The notes beneath the pieces were generated by a model. It had not been told where the DNA came from. It worked only from the letters and a program-made list of their open reading frames with translations, and searched no databases. From CAZBUB01 sp964494985 (GTDB lineage: Bacteria; Desulfobacterota; Desulfovibrionia; Desulfovibrionales; Desulfothermaceae), in NCBI GenBank assembly GCA_964494985.1, contig CAZBUB010000001.1, positions 62,001 through 126,000 of the forward strand: DNA of 64,000 nucleotides, written 5' to 3'. Shown here one piece after another: positions 44,054 to 51,597 of the stretch (its first letter is position 1; every line of letters begins with the position of its first letter). A program made the position numbers and the translations under genes.

Positions 44054-46585
44054 CTAGGACCTGCTCACTTTGCACAGCAGAAACTCAGAGGTTTTCAGCT
44101 CAGGGTGCACGGCTTGGACCATCTTCAACGGGCTGAGGTAGCCCTGGCTCCAGTCCAGGAGAATGTGCAGGGAGCAGGAGGAAATCTTTTGGATATGGGC
44201 CAGCTTAGGCCGCAGGTCCACATCCCTGGGGCCTTTTTTGCCAGGCAGGCGGCACGGGTAGCTTTGGGCCTGGAAGATATCCTCCCAGGTCTGGGTCAAC
44301 TCGGAGCAGTTTGCTGCTGCTGGGAAAAAATCGAGCTGGAATTCTTCCCTTATCTCAGGGGCAGGCTTTTTGCCTGCAGAGAGCTCCTGGATGTGTATGA
44401 ACTTTAGGCCTGGGGGCACGGTCTGGTTCAATCTGGAGAGAAGATCCTGAGGATAATCCCTGCTGCGTAGATAGACGCAGAACCATTCCGAGAGGCTGGC
44501 CACTCCCACAGGCAGGGCCCGGGGGAAGGAGAGTAAGGGCTTGGGATGGAAGCCCTGGCTGAAGCTAAGGGGGAGATCAGCCCTGCGCAGGGCCCTTTCC
44601 AGGCAACCCTGCAGCTCCAATTGGCTCAAGTATTTGGCTGGACCAACCTTTTGAAACCAGAGGAGCAGCTGGATCTCTTTGTGCTTTGGCGAAGTTTCAG
44701 GGAATTCCAGGCTGATCCGGTTTTCCTGCTCCTGGTCCCTGAAGCGCTGGTTTAAAATCTGGCCCAGGCCAGCCTCTGGCCTTTGCTCTGCCTGTCCAGG
44801 GCTGCGGGGTTTAAGGCTGCAGACCCCGCAATTGCTGCAGGCATGGAAGCGGCAGTCCTTGGTGGTTCTTCCCTGACTGGATCTTTGCCATTCCTGGAGC
44901 AAATACTCTTTGCTGACTCCGGTCTGCAGGTGATCCCAGGGCATATCCTGTCCTGGGATCCGGCGCTGCAGGTACTGCTCTGGGTTTAGGCCACAATCCG
45001 CAAATACCTGCTGCCAGCGCTGCAGGCTAAAATACTCCTGCCAGCTGGTCAGGATGTCCCCATTCTGGTAAGCCTTGTGTATCACCCGGGCCAGACTGCG
45101 ATCCCCCCTGGAGAAGATGCCTTCCAAAAAGCTTATTTCTGGCTGGTGCCAGCGCAGCTTGAGATTTTTGTGCCCCCGGAAAAGATCCTTAAGCAGGGCT
45201 ATCCTGCGCCTGCTCTCCTGCAGGGAAATCTGTTCGGCCCATTGAAAAGGGGTATGGGGTTTGGGCACAAAGGTGGCGATGGATACTGTGATCTGCATGC
45301 GTCTCGATTGCTTTGCTGTGTCCTGGATCTTCAGGCATAAATCCAGGATGGCCTCCAGGTCCTGGTCTGTCTCGGTGGGCAGGCCTATCATGAAGTAGAG
45401 CTTGACCCCGCTCCAGCCCATGGAGAAGAGCTGCTCGCAGTGCTGCAGCAGATCTTGTTCCTGGATGTCCTTGTTGATTGCATTGCGCAGCCTTTGGCTT
45501 CCCGCCTCAGGGGCCAGGGTTATGCCTGTTCTGCGCAGCCTGCCCAAAAGGTGCATCAGCTCAGGGCTCAGGGAACCTGCCCGCAGGGAGGGCATGGAGA
45601 TGGCCACCTGTTCTTGGGCGCACCTGTGAAATGTTCTGGCGAACAGGCCCTCCAGACTGGAAAAATCACCGGTACTTAAGGAAAGAAATGAAAGCTCCTC
45701 GTACCCGGTTTCCGAAAGAGTTTGAGGCAGAATTTGCTCCAGATCCTGTAAAGAGCGCTCCCGCACCGGCCTGGTGATCATCCCGGCCTGGCAAAATCTG
45801 CAGCCTCTGGTACAGCCCCGGGCTATCTCCAGGCTCAGCCTGTCGTGCACAGGCTTGCCAAAGGGCAGGACCTGGAGTCTGGGAAAGTCCTGCTGTCGAA
45901 GATAGGGCTGGGTGCATTTCTGCACCCTGGAATAGTCCTGCAGTAAGGGCTTTGGGGGGGCCTGGTCCTGGGAGGTGCTGAAAAAAGCAGGCACATAGAC
46001 TCCGGGAAGCTCCTTAAGCCTGAACAGCAGTTCCTGCCTGGAGAGGCTGTCTTTCTTGGCCTGTAAGACTGTGTTGGAGATCTGTAAAATCGCCTCCTCC
46101 CCATCCCCAAGCAAAAAAAAGTCAAAAAAATCTGCAGCAGGTTCTGGGTTAAAGGCCATGCCTCCGCCTCCCAGGATCAAGGGGTCTGCCAGGGTCCTTT
46201 GGCTGCTGTAGGGGGCAATGCCAGCTAGATCCAGCATGTATAAGACTGTCGTATAGCAAAGCTCGTGGGTCAGGCTAAAGCCCAATATGTCCAGCTCCCC
46301 CAGGCTGGTTTTGGACTCCAGGGTGCAAAGTCGTCCCTTGTGCCTGCGCAAAAGCCTGGCGGCATCTAGTTGAGGGGCAAAGACCCTTTCCGCCCAGATC
46401 CAAGGTTTTTGGTTCAGGACATGGTACAGGATTTTCTGACCCAGGTAGGACATGCCCACATTGTACAGGTCAGGAAAGGCCAAGGCCCATCTGAGGCTGA
46501 CCCGAGAGGGATCCTTGTGCACTGCGCCGAATTCCGTGCCCAGATAGTGACTGGGATTTTGGAGTATGGGGATCAAATCCTGCAT
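44054..46585 (-). CDS. Large radical SAM protein fused to a DUF2344 domain
   Basis: An 843-residue protein in two parts. Residues 1-600 form a radical SAM protein of the TIGR03960 type: a Rossmann-like N-region with LDILGFSLTHELCYTTVLYML, then CTRGCRFCQAG as the cluster motif and a Cys-rich linker (CRFHACSNCGVC). Residues from about 635 to 843 match the DUF2344/TIGR03936 type (FQKVGPAKYLSQLELQGCLERALRRADLP, FSQGFHPKPLLSF). The fused form is widespread in anaerobes and its reaction is unknown; proximity to translation genes is often seen. It converges with the Usp gene. Confidence 0.93.
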   Translation of the reverse strand: MQDLIPILQNPSHYLGTEFGAVHKDPSRVSLRWALAFPDLYNVGMSYLGQKILYHVLNQKPWIWAERVFAPQLDAARLLRRHKGRLCTLESKTSLGELDILGFSLTHELCYTTVLYMLDLAGIAPYSSQRTLADPLILGGGGMAFNPEPAADFFDFFLLGDGEEAILQISNTVLQAKKDSLSRQELLFRLKELPGVYVPAFFSTSQDQAPPKPLLQDYSRVQKCTQPYLRQQDFPRLQVLPFGKPVHDRLSLEIARGCTRGCRFCQAGMITRPVRERSLQDLEQILPQTLSETGYEELSFLSLSTGDFSSLEGLFARTFHRCAQEQVAISMPSLRAGSLSPELMHLLGRLRRTGITLAPEAGSQRLRNAINKDIQEQDLLQHCEQLFSMGWSGVKLYFMIGLPTETDQDLEAILDLCLKIQDTAKQSRRMQITVSIATFVPKPHTPFQWAEQISLQESRRRIALLKDLFRGHKNLKLRWHQPEISFLEGIFSRGDRSLARVIHKAYQNGDILTSWQEYFSLQRWQQVFADCGLNPEQYLQRRIPGQDMPWDHLQTGVSKEYLLQEWQRSSQGRTTKDCRFHACSNCGVCSLKPRSPGQAEQRPEAGLGQILNQRFRDQEQENRISLEFPETSPKHKEIQLLLWFQKVGPAKYLSQLELQGCLERALRRADLPLSFSQGFHPKPLLSFPRALPVGVASLSEWFCVYLRSRDYPQDLLSRLNQTVPPGLKFIHIQELSAGKKPAPEIREEFQLDFFPAAANCSELTQTWEDIFQAQSYPCRLPGKKGPRDVDLRPKLAHIQKISSCSLHILLDWSQGYLSPLKMVQAVHPELKTSEFLLCKVSRS

Positions 46586-46616
46586 GGCTTTAGATCAGGG
46601 CCTTGGTCTGGGATGC

Positions 46617-46649
46617 AAAAAGGCGGCTGCTTCAGCAGGCCGCCTTTTT
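46617..46649 (-). terminator. Intrinsic terminator after the Sm-like gene
   Basis: GGCGGC (46622-46627) pairs with GCCGCC (46639-46644) across an 11-base loop. Five A on one side and five T on the other extend the stem and supply a U-run in both directions. On the minus strand it ends the transcript of the gene at 46771-47142 before the radical SAM gene begins. Confidence 0.8.
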
Positions 46650-46770
46650 GAAAGTTCAAGCCTGGAAGTTGGAAGACGTCAAATCAGGATATACCAAGCA
46701 GTCCTGGAGCAGGTTGAAAAAAAATGGGGCAGGGTTTACTATTGTTCCTGATGCCCGGGACTGTTTCTGC

Positions 46771-47142
46771 CTAGCCTTTGAACAGATCGCTGATGTCAGT
46801 GATGTTGCCGCCTTTTTTGTCCTGTCCAGCTAGGTTCTGCAGATTTTGCAGGTCAGCGCTGGAGGAGATGGTCAGGTTGCTGGAGGCTTCAATGTACTTG
46901 TTTTTCAGATCCTCGGGCACGTTTTTGTACTCATACATCACATGCTTGGTGGAGATCTCTCCATCGATTTCTGTGTCAAAAGGATAGCCAAAGGGCAAAA
47001 GCGCCATCTGCACGCCCCCCTGTTGTGTGGGCATAGTTTGCAGGATAGCAGGATCCTTGATCTTGCCTTCTCCCTCATCCATCTTGCCCAGGACCATGTC
47101 CCCGTTGATCAACTTTACCAAGCGAATATCCCTGGAACTCAT
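46771..47142 (-). CDS. Small Sm-like-fold conserved protein
   Basis: A 123-residue protein. The first 55 residues read as a small beta-barrel of the Sm/LSm type: RLVKLINGDMVLGKMDEGEGKIKDPAILQ, then VQMALLPFGYPFDTEI. The rest is polar and probably flexible (SSNLTISSSADLQNLQNLAGQDKKGG). It has no signal peptide or membrane segment. The family is unnamed as far as I know. It has its own promoter and terminator and lies divergent from cvpA, so it is a single-gene transcript. RNA binding is suggested by fold resemblance only. Confidence 0.8.
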   Translation of the reverse strand: MSSRDIRLVKLINGDMVLGKMDEGEGKIKDPAILQTMPTQQGGVQMALLPFGYPFDTEIDGEISTKHVMYEYKNVPEDLKNKYIEASSNLTISSSADLQNLQNLAGQDKKGGNITDISDLFKG

Positions 47143-47175
47143 AACTTTCTCCTGTCTTTTAAGATTTAAAAGAAA

Positions 47176-47204
47176 AAATTAGGCACTCCCTGATGTTCTG
47201 TCAA
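47176..47204 (-). promoter_or_regulatory. Promoter of the Sm-like gene
   Basis: The minus strand has TTGACA (47204-47199), a 17-base spacer and TAATTT (47181-47176). A second TTGACA lies 11 bases further upstream. The start codon follows after about 34 bases with an AGGAGA ribosome site. Confidence 0.6.
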
Positions 47205-47282
47205 GGGTTGTCAAGGCAGAGGTCAGGAGGCAATCTATGCAGGCGTCATTAAATCGCTGCGATACGAGGAAAGAGGCTGAGC

Positions 47283-47783
47283 ATGAACGGCCTGGATATC
47301 TTTCTGATTGTTCTGGGGGGCTATACATTTCTACGGGGAATTTTCAGGGGCTTGGTCCGGGAGGCGGCCTCGATCTGCGGCCTGATATTGGGTTTTTGGC
47401 TTGCGCATAACTCCTATCCTTTGGCAGCAGAGCCTTTGCAAAGAATCATCCCGGCCCAGGAATATGCAGAGATAGTGGCCTATGCCTGCCTTTTCATGCT
47501 GGCGCTGCTTTTTTTTCTGCTCCTGGGAATAGGCTTGCAGAGGCTGCTTCAAGCCTTGCTTCTGGGCTGGCTGGATCGCCTGGCCGGGGCCTTGCTGGGG
47601 CTGGCGAAGGGCCTGATACTGGCCTGTCTGGTGTTTTTGGGGCTGGGCTTTTTCCTGCCCCAGGACAGTACCCTGTTGACCGAATCCAGGCTGGCACCTT
47701 ATTTGGTGCTGGTTTTGCACAAGTTGGAGTCTGTTTTGCCGCAGAACCTGCACGAGTTTTTCCAGGACAGGCCCGGGGCCTAG
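47283..47783 (+). CDS. cvpA: CvpA-family membrane protein
   Basis: A 166-residue inner-membrane protein with four predicted transmembrane helices. The family opening MNGLDIFLIVLGGYTFLRGIFRGLVREA and the glycine-rich RLAGALLGLAKGLILACLVF are present. E. coli CvpA is needed for colicin V export and resistance to bile acids; its mechanism is unclear. It begins a plus-strand unit with mazG 58 bases downstream. Confidence 0.9.
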   Translation: MNGLDIFLIVLGGYTFLRGIFRGLVREAASICGLILGFWLAHNSYPLAAEPLQRIIPAQEYAEIVAYACLFMLALLFFLLLGIGLQRLLQALLLGWLDRLAGALLGLAKGLILACLVFLGLGFFLPQDSTLLTESRLAPYLVLVLHKLESVLPQNLHEFFQDRPGA

Positions 47784-47841
47784 AGTTGGCTGACAGGAGC
47801 TGTGTGCAGGTAGAAAAAATGACACCATAAGGAGCTTTTGT

Positions 47842-48648
47842 TTGAATGAGGATAGTCCATATCAGATTTTGCAGGTCATAGATACTCTTCTGGGTCCAGG
47901 TGGTTGCCCCTGGGACAGGGAACAGACCCCGAGCTCCCTTTGCGACTATCTCCTGGAAGAAACCTTCGAGCTGACAGAGGCGGTGCAAAGCGCAGACAGG
48001 GAGAACATCCTGGAGGAGATGGGGGATGTCTTTTTTTTGCTTTTTTTCTTGGCCAGGCTGTTTCAAAAGGAGCAGGGGTTGGAGCTGCAGCAGATCTGGG
48101 AGCAAAGCGCGGGCAAAATGCGCAGTAGACATCCGCATGTATTTTCTAAGATGCACATAGCAAGCAGGCAGGAGCTGCACGATAACTGGGAGCAGAGGAA
48201 AATGCAGGAGAAAGAAGCCAAAAACCAGGATACCTCCTGGCAAAGCCTGTTCGATTCCCTTCCTCAGGGGCTGCCGCCTTTGCTCAAGTCCTACCGCATC
48301 CATTCCAAGGCGGCCAGGGCGGGATTTACTTGGTCAAGCGACCAGGAGCAGGAACAGGCCCTGCAACAGGAGTGGCAGGAATGGAAGCAAGCAGCTGAGC
48401 AGGGGCAAATGCAGGCCAAGCAGGAGGAGTTCGGGGATCTTTTGTTCACACTGGTAGAGACAGGCCGCAGACACGGGGTAAAAGCCAACACCGCCCTACG
48501 GCAGGCCAATCAGAAGTTCCTGCAACGCTGGGAGCTGATGCAGGCTCTAGCAGAAGAAAAGGGCCTGAGCTGGGAGGAGCTGGACATGCATGCCAGGGAA
48601 GAGCTCTGGCAGGAGGCCAAGTCTAGGCAGGATTGGCCAGACCGTTAA
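47842..48648 (+). CDS. mazG: Nucleoside triphosphate pyrophosphohydrolase MazG
   Basis: A 268-residue protein with two MazG domains. The first carries CPWDREQTPSSLCDYLLEETFELTEA and EEMGDVFFLLFFLARL, with the acidic EExxE...ExxD metal sites. The second has EEFGDLLFTLVETGRRHGVKANTALRQANQKF. It hydrolyses NTPs and dNTPs to monophosphates and cleans damaged nucleotides. The start is a TTG at 47842 with AAGGAG seven bases upstream; no in-frame ATG is suitable. The end overlaps the convergent LOG gene by 26 bases. Confidence 0.96.
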   Translation: MNEDSPYQILQVIDTLLGPGGCPWDREQTPSSLCDYLLEETFELTEAVQSADRENILEEMGDVFFLLFFLARLFQKEQGLELQQIWEQSAGKMRSRHPHVFSKMHIASRQELHDNWEQRKMQEKEAKNQDTSWQSLFDSLPQGLPPLLKSYRIHSKAARAGFTWSSDQEQEQALQQEWQEWKQAAEQGQMQAKQEEFGDLLFTLVETGRRHGVKANTALRQANQKFLQRWELMQALAEEKGLSWEELDMHAREELWQEAKSRQDWPDR

Positions 48649-49516
48649 AGCCGGCTATGATCTCCCAGGCCTGCTCTGCGCTCTCCACATAGTGGAAGAG
48701 CTCCAGGTCCTGCTGGTCTATGGTGCCTTCATCCACCAAGGCCTGGAAGTTGATCACTCTTTCCCAGAACTTGCGGCCGAAGAGAATCACTGGGATGGGC
48801 TTGATCTTGCGAGTCTGCAGCAGGGTCAGGGTCTCAAAGATCTCATCCAGGGTGCCGAATCCGCCTGGGAAGGCGACCAAACCTTTGGAGCGGATCATGA
48901 AATGCATTTTTCTGGTGGCGAAGTAATGGAACTGGAAGCAGAGCTCAGGGCTTATGAAGCTGTTGGGCACCTGTTCGTGTTCCAGGACGATATTCAGGCC
49001 GATGCTCTGGCCCCCGACATCGTGGGCCCCCCTATTGGCTGCCTCCATGATGCCCGGCCCTCCGCCGGTGATCACCAGCAGCCTGCCGGGACTAGTGCTG
49101 TTGGAAATAATCTGGCCTAGCCTGCGGGCCTCCTGGTAGTACCTGCTGTTTTCCAGATCCCTGCTTGCTTTTTTCAGTCTTTGCTCGAGTTCAGTATTAC
49201 CGGGGTTTTGCTCCAGCTCGGCCTGAAGGTTGGAGAGTCTTAGCTGGGCTGTTTCAGGGTCCGGGATTCGAGCGCTGCCGTAGATAACCACAGTGGACTC
49301 CACCCCTTGCTCCTCCAAAGTCAGCTCAGGCTTGATCATCTCCAACTGGATGCGGGTGGGCCTTAGCTCACTTCTGAGCAGGAAATCCGGGTCCTGGAAG
49401 GCCAGTCTGTAGGTGGGAGATGAGGTTTGGGGGGAATCGGACTCTGTAGCTTCCCTACCTGCGAGCTCCCGGGCTGAAGGGTAGGGGCCCTGGGGCAGGA
49501 TCTTGCAGTCTCGCAT
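48623..49516 (-). CDS. LOG-family protein (TIGR00730 type)
   Basis: A 297-residue protein with the lysine decarboxylase-like/LOG fold. Visible are VIYGSARIPDPETA, VITGGGPGIMEAANRGAH and the diagnostic PGGFGTLDEIFE. Proteins with this motif cleave nucleoside monophosphates such as AMP to ribose phosphate and base; in plants and some bacteria they make free cytokinins. The 80-residue N-terminal extension is longer than in the minimal LOG family. It ends tail-to-tail inside mazG, and both act on nucleotides. Confidence 0.93.
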   Translation of the reverse strand: MRDCKILPQGPYPSARELAGREATESDSPQTSSPTYRLAFQDPDFLLRSELRPTRIQLEMIKPELTLEEQGVESTVVIYGSARIPDPETAQLRLSNLQAELEQNPGNTELEQRLKKASRDLENSRYYQEARRLGQIISNSTSPGRLLVITGGGPGIMEAANRGAHDVGGQSIGLNIVLEHEQVPNSFISPELCFQFHYFATRKMHFMIRSKGLVAFPGGFGTLDEIFETLTLLQTRKIKPIPVILFGRKFWERVINFQALVDEGTIDQQDLELFHYVESAEQAWEIIAGFNGLANPA

Positions 49517-49801
49517 GCATGCTCCTATAATGGTCTTGGCCGGTCAGCCTTCATGCTCCGGCAGGTAATTGTGTTTCCGGTCCTGGTCCAAAACAGGCCG
49601 GGATATAAAGGGACTTGAGAATTCAAAGAAAAAGGTTGAAGGTAAAAAGTAAGATAATAAAATCGGCATGTTAAGCAATACGTAGTAGAGACGATAAGAA
49701 TACTGAAAATTGTTAGGAAACACAAGGCGTTGCCCAAGAGCTTTTGACTGTTCAGAACGGAAAATCAGTATTAAAAAATGATACAAGGGTCAATACAGCC
49801 T
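49517..49801. other. AT-rich gap without a recognisable gene
   Basis: Both strands were read. Short frames exist but none has a ribosome site, family resemblance or the codon style of its neighbours. The stretch 49616-49800 is clearly richer in A and T than the rest of the window. It includes a purine-rich run (GGTTGAAGGTAAAAAGTAAG) and a TTGACT at 49744 with a weak TATTAA 19 bases further on, which could start transcription toward dctP. Confidence 0.5.
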
Positions 49802-50014
49802 TCTTGTCTTGATCCGGCCCCCAGGCCTTGACAGGGCAAGCCGCCTTGACTTATGCAGATCATATGCAAGTTAGGACTCAATTAGGATCAATTTGGAACT
49901 GGCTTTGGCCTCAGAGCCTTTGCGGACTTGGTGTGCGCCAAAGCTGACTCCATAATTCATGAGTATGCGCCCACAAAGGGCCGCAGGCACCAGGCAGGCC
50001 TGCGGCCCTTTTTT
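49802..50014 (+). ncRNA. Possible structured leader or small RNA before dctP
   Basis: The region contains GCTTTGGC (49902-49909) and its perfect complement GCCAAAGC (49937-49944), then a perfect intrinsic terminator (49978-50014). The upstream gene runs the other way, so a plus-strand terminator here can only end a transcript that starts inside the gap. It could be an attenuated leader of the TRAP operon or an independent RNA. I could not match a known riboswitch class. Confidence 0.4.
49978..50014 (+). terminator. Perfect intrinsic terminator 32 bases before dctP
   Basis: GGGCCGCAGGC (49978-49988) and GCCTGCGGCCC (49998-50008) are exact complements with a 9-base loop, followed by six T. It lies directly in front of the dctP ribosome site, so it can halt transcription into the TRAP genes. 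Confidence 0.85.
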
Positions 50015-50046
50015 GGTTGAGAAACCCTAAAAAGCAGGAGCAAGCT

Positions 50047-51066
50047 ATGTACAGAATTCTGGCCGTCTTGACGGGAACTTTTTTGTTGCTTGCGACTCTG
50101 GTGCCAGGAGGCCAGGCCCAGGAGATCCAGCTCAGCTACGCCAACTTTCCGCCGGCAGGCACCTTCCCCAGCGTGCAGATGGAAAGGTGGGCCCAGGAGG
50201 TGCAGGAGCGCACCAAAGACAAAGTGCACATAGACACTTTCCCCGGGGGCGCCCTGCTGGGGGCCAAGAATATGCTGCGCGGGGTAGTCCAGGGGCAAGC
50301 AGATATAGGCTGCTTGAGCATGGCCTATCAGCCTGGAGTTTTCCCCTTGACCTCGGTATTGGAGCTGCCCCTGGGGCTTACCTCTGCAGAACAGGCCAGC
50401 CAGGTGCTCTGGGAGCTGTATCAAGAACACCAGCCAGAGGAGTTCGCAGAGGTCAAGGTCTTGACCATGTTTACCTCCGCGCCTTCCAATATCATGAGCA
50501 AGAAACCGGTGCGCAGCTTGAAGGATATTAAAGGAATGGAGCTCAGGGCCTCCGGGGCTGCCTCCAGGATGCTCAAAGAGCTGGGGGCAACTCCAGTCTC
50601 CATGCCCATGCCAGAGACCCCAGAGGCCCTGCAAAAGGGAGTAGTTCAGGGTCTGCTGTCTTCCTTGGAGGTGTTAAAGGATCTGGATTTTGCGACCTAT
50701 TGTCCTTATGTGACCATGACCAAGCTGCAGGTCTATCCCTTTGCCGTGGTCATGAACAAGGACAAATGGGAGTCGCTGCCCAGTGATGTGCAGCAGGTCA
50801 TGCTGGATCTGGCCAGGGAGCAAGCGGTCTGGACCGGGAGATATATGGACAGGCATGTGCAAAAGGCCCTGAAGTATGCCCGGGACGAGCACCAAGTGCA
50901 AGTTTTTGAGCTGGGCCCAGAGGAGCAGGAGACAGTCCAGGAAAAGACCAGGCCAGTAATCCAGGATTGGAAGGACAGGGCCAGGGAAGATGGCCTGGAT
51001 GCGGAAGGGATTCTTGAGGATGTGCAGCGTCTTCAGGATGAGTATGCCCGGGCTGGGCAGGAGTAG
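50047..51066 (+). CDS. dctP: TRAP transporter solute-binding protein
   Basis: A 339-residue periplasmic protein with a signal peptide (residues 1-24, cleaved near GGQA-QE). The DctP fold is shown by ERWAQEVQERTKDKVHIDTFPGGALLG, the SAPSN-like FTSAPSNIMSKKPVRSLKDIKGMELRA and the downstream EVLKDLDFATYCPYVT. It captures a small acid, often a dicarboxylate or keto acid, for uptake driven by the sodium gradient. The ligand cannot be read from sequence. The start at 50047 has AGGAG upstream. It is the first gene of dctPQM. Confidence 0.94.
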   Translation: MYRILAVLTGTFLLLATLVPGGQAQEIQLSYANFPPAGTFPSVQMERWAQEVQERTKDKVHIDTFPGGALLGAKNMLRGVVQGQADIGCLSMAYQPGVFPLTSVLELPLGLTSAEQASQVLWELYQEHQPEEFAEVKVLTMFTSAPSNIMSKKPVRSLKDIKGMELRASGAASRMLKELGATPVSMPMPETPEALQKGVVQGLLSSLEVLKDLDFATYCPYVTMTKLQVYPFAVVMNKDKWESLPSDVQQVMLDLAREQAVWTGRYMDRHVQKALKYARDEHQVQVFELGPEEQETVQEKTRPVIQDWKDRAREDGLDAEGILEDVQRLQDEYARAGQE

Positions 51067-51120
51067 ATACCCAGGCTGGGTCTTAAGGTGTACAAGCAGC
51101 ACAACTGGCAAGGAACTGAT

Positions 51121-51597
51121 ATGCTGGCTCGCCTCGTGATCTGGTTGAACAGGATCTATTTGATTTTGGCCGGAGGTGTATTGCTGGGGCTTATGCTTTT
51201 GGCCAGCGCAAACATGCTGCTGCGCTTTTTCGGCCAGCCCCTGCAGGGCACTTATGAGCTTCTGGGCTTTGGAGGCGCGTTTGTGGCTGCCGCAGCCCTG
51301 GGCAGCACCCAGCTGAAAAAAGGCCATATCCAGGTGGATATCCTGCCTGTCCTTCCAGGCGTTGCTGGCAAAGTGTTCCAGTTTTTGGGCAGGTCGGCCT
51401 GCATAGTGTTCTTTGCCCTGCTGGCCTGGCGACTCTTTCAGCTGGCAGGTCGGCTTGCGGCAAACGGAGAGCTCTCCGAGACCTTGCGTCTGGCATACTA
51501 TCCTATGGTTTATGCTGTGGCTTTGGGATTTGTGCTCTTGGTTTTGGTCTTGCTCCTGCAGCTGATCCAGGACCTGAGCAGGGGGCAGAAGGCATGA
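51121..51597 (+). CDS. dctQ: TRAP transporter small permease
   Basis: A 158-residue membrane protein with four predicted transmembrane helices, in the DctQ position. The conserved loop after helix 2 reads ALGSTQLKKGHIQVDIL, matching the family's KxGxHIxVD pattern. It pairs with DctM to form the membrane part. The start is the ATG at 51121 with AAGGAAC upstream; its end overlaps dctM by 4 bases. Confidence 0.93.
   Translation: MLARLVIWLNRIYLILAGGVLLGLMLLASANMLLRFFGQPLQGTYELLGFGGAFVAAAALGSTQLKKGHIQVDILPVLPGVAGKVFQFLGRSACIVFFALLAWRLFQLAGRLAANGELSETLRLAYYPMVYAVALGFVLLVLVLLLQLIQDLSRGQKA

Noticed and set aside
49525..49786. Two short minus-strand frames in the AT-rich gap
   Set aside because: No ribosome site, no family match and poor codon use; probably chance.
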